Assembly: GCA_945876155.1 (NCBI GenBank) | Contig: CAMCMW010000072.1 | Coordinates: 1 to 7,128 of the forward strand | Length of the DNA stretch: 7,128 nt | Source: an uncultured Ruminococcus sp. | GTDB taxonomy: Bacteria > Bacillota > Clostridia > Oscillospirales > Ruminococcaceae | Reading direction: 5' to 3' | The notes under the pieces: model-generated | The model's database searches: none | What the model saw: the letters and a program-made list of their open reading frames with translations, nothing else | What the model was told of the DNA's origin: nothing | Position numbers and translations under genes: made by a program | Shown here: piece after piece, positions 1 through 6,126 of the stretch | Position numbering within the stretch: position 1 is the first letter of the stretch | How the letters are laid out: every line of letters begins with the position of its first letter

Positions 1-453
1 ATTGGTGAATATGCTTTTCAATACTGCCAAAACCTCACATCAGTTGAAATTCCGGATTCAGTTACTCATATCGGGGAACGTGCTTTTAAAAACTGTGAAA
101 ACCTTAAATCAGCAATAATACCAAACTCAGTTACATCTATTGATGAATGTGCTTTTTATTACTGTACAGGTCTCACGTCAGTTGACATAACCGATTCAGT
201 TGTTCATATTGACAAAGGTGCTTTTTCTTGTTGTACAAGTCTTGTCTCAATAGAAATTCCCTCCTCGGTTACCCTGATAGACAGCCGGACTTTTGAATAT
301 TGCAAACGCCTTACTTCAGTAACTATACCGGACTCGGTTGTTTCGATTCGCAAAAGTGCATTTGATGGCTGTAAATGTCTTACTTCAATTAAGATACCCG
401 ATTCAGTAACTTCCATTGGCAAAGATGCTTTCCATGACTGTGAAAATCTCACT
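1..453 (+). repeat. 69-bp tandem coding repeats (LRR_5 array)
   Basis: Six full 69-bp units start at 1, 70, 139, 208, 277 and 346, and a partial unit covers 415-453. Each encodes one 23-residue LRR. Similarity lies mainly in the codons for AF, C, L, IP and SV, while positions 2-4 and 7-8 of each unit vary. Deviations are T for P in unit 3 (ITDSV), a double cysteine in unit 4 and TF instead of AF in unit 5. The array continues left of the window edge, since base 1 falls exactly on a unit boundary by chance. Confidence 0.9.
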
Positions 454-852
454 CCGGAAATTAAAGGAATAAAATTCAAGGCTGACGGAAAAATGTTTTC
501 ACAAGATTTCTGGAAAGCCATGAAAATAATCCAAAGAAAAGACTTCTCAGCAAAGCTTTATAAGCCTTTGAAAAATGCCGTAATTGTGGGCTATTACCTG
601 CAATCCGGTGATACTGACGCTGAAAATTTCATCACCAGAAACTTTGAAGATATCTTTAAATTTCTGATTGAAGAAGATAACGTCGGACCAATCATCAGGC
701 TGCTTGATACCGGCAAATTCGTAACCGCAAAAAATGTCCTTACATTCATCGACTACGCAAATGAACTGCGAAAAGCAGAAATCCAGCTTATACTTATGAA
801 TTACAGTCACGAACATTTTGGTTCTGCTGTAAAATCAAAGCTTTTTCTCTAA
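1..852 (+). CDS. BspA-like leucine-rich-repeat protein, 3' part (5' end outside window)
   Basis: The reading frame is open from the first base to a TAA at 850-852, giving 283 residues with the start and any signal peptide lying outside the window. Residues 1-151 are six complete 23-residue repeats plus a partial seventh, with the pattern I-x3-AF-x2-C-x2-L-x-S-x2-IP-x-SV-x2, which is the LRR_5 (BspA/TpLRR) type. Each repeat keeps a cysteine at position 9. From about residue 152 to 283 the repeats give way to a helical region without leucine-rich repeats. It contains short helix pairs such as FKFLIEEDNVGPIIRLLDTG and VLTFIDYANELRKAEIQLIL that look ankyrin-like. LRR_5 proteins of this kind mediate protein binding, often at cell surfaces in gut bacteria, but the missing N-terminus prevents a decision between surface and cytoplasm. 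The ATG at 493 (residue 165) is internal and is not a separate gene. The gene looks more AT-rich than the operon to the right. The family call is firm; the biological role is unknown. Confidence 0.88.
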   Translation: MGEYAFQYCQNLTSVEIPDSVTHIGERAFKNCENLKSAIIPNSVTSIDECAFYYCTGLTSVDITDSVVHIDKGAFSCCTSLVSIEIPSSVTLIDSRTFEYCKRLTSVTIPDSVVSIRKSAFDGCKCLTSIKIPDSVTSIGKDAFHDCENLTPEIKGIKFKADGKMFSQDFWKAMKIIQRKDFSAKLYKPLKNAVIVGYYLQSGDTDAENFITRNFEDIFKFLIEEDNVGPIIRLLDTGKFVTAKNVLTFIDYANELRKAEIQLILMNYSHEHFGSAVKSKLFL

Positions 853-858
853 AAATAT

Positions 859-886
859 AAAGGGTATGCAACCAGGCATACCCTTT
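859..886. terminator. Bidirectional intrinsic terminator between convergent genes
   Basis: Bases 859-869 (AAAGGGTATGC) pair perfectly with 876-886 (GCATACCCTTT) around a 6-nt loop, an 11-bp stem. On the plus strand the stem ends in T884-T887. On the minus strand it is followed by ATATTTTT. The hairpin begins 6 nt after the plus-strand stop and 5 nt after the minus-strand stop, so it fits as the shared terminator of the LRR gene and the dockerin gene. Confidence 0.88.
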
Positions 887-891
887 TATCA

Positions 892-2436
892 TCACTTTTC
901 AAGCAGTTTCTTTGCAATACCAATTGCGTCATACAGGTCAACTTTTTCGTCACCGTTGTAATCAGCAACTTCCATCTGTGCATCTGTAAACGACCTCATA
1001 CCCATAATGTATCTGCAAATTTCAATTGCGTCATACAGGTCGATTTTGCCGTTTCCGGAGATGTCACCCTTTAAATCGCTGACAGGCACTCCTATACCCA
1101 GAGCAGCAGCAACTCTGTCCTGGAAATACTGAATACATTCGGAAACGCTTGACAATTCACCGTTACAGTAGCCCTGTACAGCGTCCTGAAAATATATATT
1201 GACAGATGAGTCATAAGGAGTTATAGTACCGCTCATGTCAAGAGCCTTTGCGTTTTCATGGAGTGTCTCAAAATAGTCCTGACCGCCAAGAAGTCCGCAG
1301 GAATTTTTGCCCTCGCTTATCAGTTCTTCAGTAACAGCCATATTGTTCGGCAGATAATCTGTCTCACTTTCTGCAAGGCTCTTCATTGAGGTTTTATCCA
1401 CAGCAAGATAATTTATAAAGCTTGCCGCCATATCTGCATTGTCAGTTTCAGGAGATACACAAAGCCATGTACCGCCCCAGTTATAAGGTGAAGGTCCCTG
1501 ACAGGTTCTCCACTTTCCATATGTAGCGCCATTTTCTCCGCCGGCAGCATAAAGGAGTATTGCCTCACCGAATCCCCATGAGGAAATAAAATATCCCATT
1601 GTACTGTCTGTCTGACCGGCTTTGTACCATGTATCAGTCCACTGATATATGTCCGTAACATAGTTATTATCAGTCATATTCTTTGCAAGTGAAATAAAGT
1701 CATAGCAGAAATCATCTATCACAAGGTTATTGTCCACTACCCACGGTTGTGTTCTGCTGTACTGAAAAGCATTGTATATTCCGCCTAAAGTTGTTGTCAG
1801 CGCAGTTTTTCCTCCGGACGCACTGTAAACCTCCTTAGCCGTTGACTGAAACTTATCCCAGTCAGAAACCTTTGCCTGCATTTCCTCCGGTGTCTTCACT
1901 CCGAGATACTGCTGGGCAAGGTCGGCTCTGTAACACCATGCTCCGGAGCTTGCTTGCCATGCAACACCTTTCAGCACGCCGTTTTTATCTCTGCCTATGT
2001 CTTTGGTGTAGGAGTACTGCTCTGCAAAATCACTTTCAGTAAAGCCAAGCGCACTTAAAGGTGCTGTTTTAGTATCATCATTGAGATACTTCAAAGCCCA
2101 GTCCTGCTCAATCAAAAAAATATCAATATCCTCACCGCTGAGGAAATACTTGTCATATACACTGGGCGCCTCACCGCCGCCTATATTAAGGTTAATAATT
2201 TCAATCTGAGAATCCGAATATCCCATTTCAGACGCCCACTTTTTAACTGTTGGCTCAAAACTCGCATTCCAGCTTAAAATCCTAAGCTTGTCACCGCCCG
2301 TAGGGAGTGTTCCCGTATAGGTAAAATCTTCTGCTGAAACTATACTGTTCTGAGTGCTTGCCGGCTCAACTGCACAAATACCGGCAGCACAGGTCATTGC
2401 TGTAAGCATACACATTAACTTTTTTATTCTTTTCAT
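892..2436 (-). CDS. Secreted carbohydrate-type ABC solute-binding protein with C-terminal type I dockerin
   Basis: The product has 514 residues. Residues 1-23 form a signal peptide (K/R-rich start, then a hydrophobic stretch); cleavage near VSA-35/E36 is plausible. No cysteine there fits a lipobox: C9, C16 and C21 are preceded by KLM, AMT and AGI. Residues about 50-445 resemble extracellular solute-binding protein family 1 (sugar-binding lipoproteins of ABC importers). Examples are LRILSWN at 51, GVAWQASSGAWCYRADL at 157-173, WGGTWLCVSPETDNADMAAS at 320-339, and a helical end near 418-446. Many tryptophans (160, 167, 270, 287, 320, 324) suit sugar binding. Residues 457-514 are a dockerin with two calcium loops, D458-D469 and D492-D503, and no catalytic domain is visible. 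No permease or ATPase gene lies beside it in this window. A strong SD and a consensus promoter precede ATG 2436. The fold and dockerin calls are confident; the ligand and the partner cohesin are unknown. Confidence 0.87.
   Translation of the reverse strand: MKRIKKLMCMLTAMTCAAGICAVEPASTQNSIVSAEDFTYTGTLPTGGDKLRILSWNASFEPTVKKWASEMGYSDSQIEIINLNIGGGEAPSVYDKYFLSGEDIDIFLIEQDWALKYLNDDTKTAPLSALGFTESDFAEQYSYTKDIGRDKNGVLKGVAWQASSGAWCYRADLAQQYLGVKTPEEMQAKVSDWDKFQSTAKEVYSASGGKTALTTTLGGIYNAFQYSRTQPWVVDNNLVIDDFCYDFISLAKNMTDNNYVTDIYQWTDTWYKAGQTDSTMGYFISSWGFGEAILLYAAGGENGATYGKWRTCQGPSPYNWGGTWLCVSPETDNADMAASFINYLAVDKTSMKSLAESETDYLPNNMAVTEELISEGKNSCGLLGGQDYFETLHENAKALDMSGTITPYDSSVNIYFQDAVQGYCNGELSSVSECIQYFQDRVAAALGIGVPVSDLKGDISGNGKIDLYDAIEICRYIMGMRSFTDAQMEVADYNGDEKVDLYDAIGIAKKLLEK
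921..1041 (-). repeat. 19-bp direct repeat inside the dockerin coding region
   Basis: The string CAATTGCGTCATACAGGTC occurs at 921-939 and again, without mismatch, at 1023-1041, an offset of 102 bp or 34 codons. On the minus strand both copies encode D-L-Y-D-A-I, the end of each calcium loop plus the start of the following helix. It reflects the internal duplication that defines dockerins, unusually well preserved at the DNA level. Confidence 0.85.
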
Positions 2437-2444
2437 TTGTATAA

Positions 2445-2452
2445 CTCCTCCT
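2445..2452 (-). promoter_or_regulatory. Strong Shine-Dalgarno of the dockerin gene
   Basis: The minus strand reads AGGAGGAG at 2452-2445, followed by 8 nt (TTATACAA) and ATG at 2436-2434. This is near-perfect complementarity to the 16S rRNA tail at good spacing and fixes the start. It is the strongest ribosome site in the window. Confidence 0.85.
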
Positions 2453-2461
2453 CTTTTTATA

Positions 2462-2478
2462 TATTATAACATATAATA
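2462..2478. repeat. Perfect 7-3-7 inverted repeat overlapping the -10 box
   Basis: TATTATA (2462-2468), then ACA, then TATAATA (2472-2478) form a perfect dyad covering the -10 hexamer and the adjacent spacer. The position is right for a repressor operator. It is entirely A/T in its arms, however, so chance in an AT-rich promoter is a serious alternative. No regulator can be named. Confidence 0.4.
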
Positions 2479-2491
2479 CTTATTCTGTCAA
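2463..2491 (-). promoter_or_regulatory. Consensus SigA/sigma-70 promoter for the dockerin gene
   Basis: On the minus strand TTGACA (2491-2486) and TATAAT (2468-2463) are both exact consensus hexamers separated by exactly 17 nt. Transcription would start near 2456-2457, giving a leader of about 20 nt that is mostly the ribosome site. The -35 box contains the TGA stop (2490-2488) of the upstream helicase-loader gene, so the promoter begins inside that gene. Confidence 0.88.
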
Positions 2492-3477
2492 ATCTCACCG
2501 TTTTTCCTCTTGATAAGTCGAATGTCAGTTCCGACAAATTCAAGGCAGTCATAAGCCGCAAAAAGTCTTGATACAATTCTGTCATCATACTTTTTCTGAA
2601 TACCCTCATGGTTTAAGTTGGTGCTGATTATAGTCGGCAGTCCACGGCTCATTCTTGTATTGATAATGTTATACATGGTAGATATGTAAAACGGCGTATC
2701 ATATTCCGAACCTAAGTCGTCCAGTATCAGCAGGTCAGCTGACAACAGCATTTCAAGGGTGTCAACGTTTCCGGAATCACGGCCGAAATGCTCCTTTTCA
2801 ATTTTTCTCAGATAATTCAGCGCAGAATCGTAAAGCACGTTAAAACCGTTTCTTAACACCTCATTTGCGATAGAAAGGGAAAGATGAGTCTTGCCAAGAC
2901 CTGTCTTGCCAAACATCAGAATGTTGTGAGAAGAAAGGGAAAAATCCGCCGCATACCTTTTGCAGTACTGGAGAATCTTGCTCATTATCTCACGGCATTC
3001 AGCAGTCTCCTCGGGGGTTCTTCCCTGGCAGTAACTAAGCTGAAAATTTTCAAAACTGCAAAGCTGTATCTGTGAACCCGCATTCATGCTCTTTGCCGAA
3101 AGCTGTGCCGTCAGATTTTTAAGACAGCTGCATCTGTCATGTTCCACAAATCCGGTATCTGCGCACTTTTCACAGGTGTACTTTATCTGCAGATAGTCCT
3201 CCGGATAGCCGTTCTGGACAAGCAGACGCTTAACCATCTGCTGTGCCTGAAAATTCTTTTCACGCATCTCCAGCATTTTCTGTGAGACATTTTCACCGCC
3301 CTTTATGACGTTGAGTATCTCCAGACCAGTTTTTGCAAGCTGACTGTTTATCTCCCCTATTTCGGGTATTTTTTTATTGACTTCCTCAAAGTGCAGATTA
3401 TTGACAGCCTTTGCTCTGTTTCTTCTCTGATTTATTATGTCAATAGCCTTGTTCAGAATTTCTTTATTATCACTCAT
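2488..3477 (-). CDS. dnaI: DnaI/DnaC-type replicative helicase loader (AAA+ ATPase)
   Basis: The product has 329 residues. The N-terminal part (1-95) is charged and helical. It is followed by a probable zinc site with C102, C105, C116 and C118 (H113 nearby), the arrangement seen in Firmicute DnaI-like loaders. The AAA+ core shows Walker A GKTGLGKT (190-197), Walker B LLILDD (249-254), a sensor-1 stretch TIISTN (282-287) and an arginine-finger candidate in DRIVSR (R300 or R304). Family members use ATP to load the replicative helicase DnaB/DnaC at origins and stalled forks. IstB-like transposition ATPases share the core, but the zinc motif and the DnaD neighbour favour a helicase loader. The ATG overlaps the dnaD stop by one base (TAATG) and only a weak GGTGAT lies 5 nt upstream, so coupling to dnaD is likely. 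No terminator follows, so readthrough into the dockerin gene is possible. Confidence 0.88.
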   Translation of the reverse strand: MSDNKEILNKAIDIINQRRNRAKAVNNLHFEEVNKKIPEIGEINSQLAKTGLEILNVIKGGENVSQKMLEMREKNFQAQQMVKRLLVQNGYPEDYLQIKYTCEKCADTGFVEHDRCSCLKNLTAQLSAKSMNAGSQIQLCSFENFQLSYCQGRTPEETAECREIMSKILQYCKRYAADFSLSSHNILMFGKTGLGKTHLSLSIANEVLRNGFNVLYDSALNYLRKIEKEHFGRDSGNVDTLEMLLSADLLILDDLGSEYDTPFYISTMYNIINTRMSRGLPTIISTNLNHEGIQKKYDDRIVSRLFAAYDCLEFVGTDIRLIKRKNGEI

Positions 3478-4439
3478 TAATTATCACCAAAATTATTTAC
3501 CAAAGATTTGTAATCGTCCAGATTATACGAATGTTCACTTTCCTTTTCCGGTTTGCTGTTTTTCCACGACTTGCTTTCATTATCTATCTTCGACTTTGTA
3601 ATAAGTCCCTGTGAATACCAGTTTTCCAGAATCTTGTTTATGTACGGAAAATTCAGCTTGTCAATCGCCTCGATTGTTTTTTCGTATGCGTACTCTATCA
3701 GCTCAAAGCTGTAGCCCTTTGATTTCCAGCTGTCTATCAGTTCCTGCTGTTTTGCCGTAGGGCGTCTTGTCATGCCGAAGGTTTTCATTATTCTGCCGTT
3801 GAAGGAGTTTCTTTCCTCCTGCGTCTTGATTTCCTCCTGGACTGTTTCAAGGGTGTTTATCCCCTTTTCAGACCAGTCAGCCGCAAGTGTTTCTATATAC
3901 TTGATATTGCCCTTGTCTATGGAAATGCAGTACGCCGCAATTGTTACAAGTACGTCTGCGGACAGTCCCAGGTAATCGTGCATCCATATAAAGGAACGCT
4001 GTTCGGTGTGGTTCAGCGGTCTGCCAAAGCTTGCCTCCGCCATGCTGAACATTACCCTTACGTCCTCGGAATTTTTTACACGCTCTGCAATTTCAGTGGG
4101 TTTCAGATTATACGAAGTCCCAGACGGTATACTGCTTTTCCGCACAGTCTTTTCAACAGGCACAGCCTTTTCTTCCTTTTCCGGCAAAGCGGCAGATTCA
4201 TTACCCTTTGAAAGGATATTGGCATTCTCCCAGAAAAGAAACGCCTCATCAACCTGACTTTCCTTTAAATTCAATGCAGCGGCAATTTCTTCTGAGGAGA
4301 AGTTCCTGCCGCTGTTACGCAATACAAACAAAAGCACCTTGACAGCCGCCTCGTTTGCAAGCTTTATATAATTATCCACAACCGACTGCGGGACAGCAAA
4401 TACAGCCCCCCAGCAGCCGCCGTTAAAACAGTAATCCAT
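3477..4439 (-). CDS. dnaD: DnaD-like replication initiation/restart protein
   Basis: From ATG 4439 the product has 320 residues. An N-terminal winged-helix-like region spans about 25-78 (VKVLLFVLRNSG, then SSEEIAAALNLKESQVDEAF). A charged, low-complexity linker follows at about 78-115. Then come two DnaD (DnaB_2-type) domains, about 118-200 and 217-282. Each ends in the family Y-x3-I-x3-W motif: Y181-L185-W189 in the first, with leucine replacing isoleucine, and Y266-I270-W274 in the second. The C-terminus is acidic and polar. DnaD proteins remodel DNA with DnaA or PriA and help recruit the DnaI-helicase complex, which fits the helicase-loader gene overlapping it downstream. An in-frame TTG at 4448 would add three residues and overlap recN by four bases, but AGGAG sits only 2 nt before it against 11 nt before the ATG, so I chose the ATG. 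Confidence 0.87.
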   Translation of the reverse strand: MDYCFNGGCWGAVFAVPQSVVDNYIKLANEAAVKVLLFVLRNSGRNFSSEEIAAALNLKESQVDEAFLFWENANILSKGNESAALPEKEEKAVPVEKTVRKSSIPSGTSYNLKPTEIAERVKNSEDVRVMFSMAEASFGRPLNHTEQRSFIWMHDYLGLSADVLVTIAAYCISIDKGNIKYIETLAADWSEKGINTLETVQEEIKTQEERNSFNGRIMKTFGMTRRPTAKQQELIDSWKSKGYSFELIEYAYEKTIEAIDKLNFPYINKILENWYSQGLITKSKIDNESKSWKNSKPEKESEHSYNLDDYKSLVNNFGDN

Positions 4440-4444
4440 AAGGT

Positions 4445-6121
4445 TCAAAACTCCTGAATCTCTGCGGCTCTCCTGAGTTCCTCCTCTGCACTTCTGAGCA
4501 TGGTTTCACTCGGATTCTCGCCGCCCATTATTCTTGCGATTTCTTTTATACGTCCGTCAAAATCAAGAGGTGTCACGCTTGTTACAGTTCTGTCGTCCAC
4601 CACGTTTTTCTCAATAAGCAGATGTTCGTCTGCCATGACGGCAAGCTGTGAAAGGTGAGTAACGCACAGCACCTGTCTTATCCTGCTTATCTGCTTTATC
4701 TTTATGCCGATTTTCTGTGCTGCACGTCCGCTTACACCGGTGTCAATTTCGTCAAATATCATTGTGGGGATAGAATCCTTTTCAGCAATAACACTTTTCA
4801 GAGCAAGCATTATTCTTGAAAGCTCGCCTCCGGACGCTATCTTTGCGATAGGCTTAGGGGTTTCTCCCCTGTTTGCGGAAATGAGAAATTCAATGCTGTC
4901 CATACCGTTTACAGTCAGCTTACCCTTCTGCTGGCTGACTTCAATAACAACGTTTGGCATATCAAGAAATTTCAGTTCCTCTGTCACCTGTGAAACAAAC
5001 CTCTTTGCAGTTTCACTTCTGTGTTCCGAAAGCTTTTTCGCCTTTTCAGTGACCTCGTGCAAAAGCCTGTCCTTTTCGTCAGACAGCTTTTTCAGGTCTT
5101 CATCAGAAAATTCTATCGTTTCAAGCTCAGACTGGGAGTCCTCAAAAAGCTTAACCAGTTCATCAAATCCGCACTGATACTTTTTCATTGCATGATTTAT
5201 TTTATTATACCTGCTGATAACATATTCAAATCTTCCCTCATCAATATCCAGATTGTCACCTATTCTGACAAGCTCGTCCGAAATATCAGATATCTCGATT
5301 TTAACAGCCTCAAGCCTTTCGGAAAGCTCTGCCGCCTCATGGGAATAGTCCGCAATACCCGAAACTTCCTCGCCGCAGGAATCAAGCATATCCAGAACGC
5401 TTTCTTCCGTTTCACCATTTAAGATATTATCAGCGTTCCTGACCGCCCTTGCTATCCTGTCAACATTCTGTATCATATTATATTCATTTTCAAGCTGACT
5501 ATATTCTACAGACTGCAAATCAAGTTCTTTCAGTTCACCGATTCGGTCTCTCAGCAGAATTGCCCTGTCACGCTTTTCAATGCGGTTTTTCTTCATCTCA
5601 CCAAGCTTTTTCGCCAGTGACTGCAAACTGCGGAAACTGTTTCTGTAGTCCTCCAGCAATTCACCGCTTTCGCCGTAGCTGTCCAGTACTTCAATATGCT
5701 TTTCCGGTGCCAAGAGTATCTGGTTATCGTGCTGACCATGGATAGTTATGAGCATTTCCCCAATCTCACGCAGTACAGAAACAGTGGTAGTCCTTGAATT
5801 TACCCTCGCAACACTTCCTCCGTCTGCGGCAATTTCCCTTGTAACGGTTATTTCGTCATTTTCATGGGATATCCCAAGCTCGTCAAGCTTTTCACAGACG
5901 TTTTCCGCAAGTCCGGTAAACAGCGCAGTTATAACGGCTTTTTTACTGCCGGTTCTCACAATATCCTTGGTGACTCTCTGTCCTAAAACCGCATTTATTC
6001 CGTTTATGAGTATGGATTTACCAGCACCAGTCTCACCTGTAAAAGCATTAAAGGAACCGGAAAATGGTATCACAGCTTTTTCTATGACCGCAAGATTTTC
6101 TATATAGATCTCTTTGAGCAT
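4445..6121 (-). CDS. recN: DNA repair protein RecN (SMC-like ATPase)
   Basis: The product is full length at 558 residues, typical of RecN. The Walker A site GETGAGKS is at 29-36 and HGQHDNQ, the Q-loop region, at 128-134. A long charged coiled-coil stretch spans about 155-385. The ABC signature SGGELSR is at 430-436, Walker B MIFDEID at 454-460, and the CVTHLSQLA switch histidine H489 follows. The two ATPase halves come together across the coiled coil as in SMC proteins. RecN acts early at double-strand breaks, gathering DNA ends for RecA-dependent recombination. The argR-recN order is conserved across Firmicutes. ATG 6121 lies 5 nt after the argR stop, with GGGGG 8 nt upstream. No LexA-type operator is visible in the short upstream gap, so any damage induction would have to come from a promoter further up. 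All key residues are present. Confidence 0.97.
   Translation of the reverse strand: MLKEIYIENLAVIEKAVIPFSGSFNAFTGETGAGKSILINGINAVLGQRVTKDIVRTGSKKAVITALFTGLAENVCEKLDELGISHENDEITVTREIAADGGSVARVNSRTTTVSVLREIGEMLITIHGQHDNQILLAPEKHIEVLDSYGESGELLEDYRNSFRSLQSLAKKLGEMKKNRIEKRDRAILLRDRIGELKELDLQSVEYSQLENEYNMIQNVDRIARAVRNADNILNGETEESVLDMLDSCGEEVSGIADYSHEAAELSERLEAVKIEISDISDELVRIGDNLDIDEGRFEYVISRYNKINHAMKKYQCGFDELVKLFEDSQSELETIEFSDEDLKKLSDEKDRLLHEVTEKAKKLSEHRSETAKRFVSQVTEELKFLDMPNVVIEVSQQKGKLTVNGMDSIEFLISANRGETPKPIAKIASGGELSRIMLALKSVIAEKDSIPTMIFDEIDTGVSGRAAQKIGIKIKQISRIRQVLCVTHLSQLAVMADEHLLIEKNVVDDRTVTSVTPLDFDGRIKEIARIMGGENPSETMLRSAEEELRRAAEIQEF
4451..4455 (-). promoter_or_regulatory. Shine-Dalgarno deciding the dnaD start
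   Basis: AGGAG (4455-4451, minus strand) lies inside the last codons of recN. It is 11 nt from ATG 4439, usable though long, and 2 nt from TTG 4448, too close for initiation. No better ribosome site is seen for either start. Confidence 0.6.
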
Positions 6122-6126
6122 AAGTA

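Noticed and set aside
1..453. CRISPR-like or minisatellite array
   Set aside because: The 69-bp periodicity is an in-frame protein repeat with variation spread along each unit, not identical repeats with unique spacers.
204..521. Minus-strand open frame of 105 codons with internal repetition
   Set aside because: It is the antisense of the LRR repeats; its periodicity is inherited from the 69-bp units and the plus-strand frame has the clear protein family.
493..852. Separate small plus-strand gene starting at ATG 493
   Set aside because: The same frame is open and meaningful back to base 1 and no ribosome site stands before 493; it is the tail of the LRR protein.
2437..2487. Terminator after the helicase-loader gene
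   Set aside because: The only dyad there is pure A/T, has no GC stem and coincides with the -10 box; it fits a promoter or operator better.
2437..2500. Catabolite-response (cre) site near the dockerin promoter
   Set aside because: I looked for a TGWAARCGNTWWCA-like dyad in view of the sugar-binding product and found none.
2488..3477. IstB transposition helper ATPase, implying an insertion sequence
   Set aside because: There is no transposase or terminal repeat, and the zinc-type cysteine cluster and the overlapping dnaD gene point to a helicase loader.
4704..5177. 157-codon plus-strand frame opposite recN
   Set aside because: Serine- and phenylalanine-rich composition typical of the antisense of a charged coiled-coil gene; recN on the other strand has all its motifs.
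5748..6107. 119-codon plus-strand frame opposite the recN Walker A region
   Set aside because: Shadow of a strongly conserved coding strand, with no family resemblance of its own.
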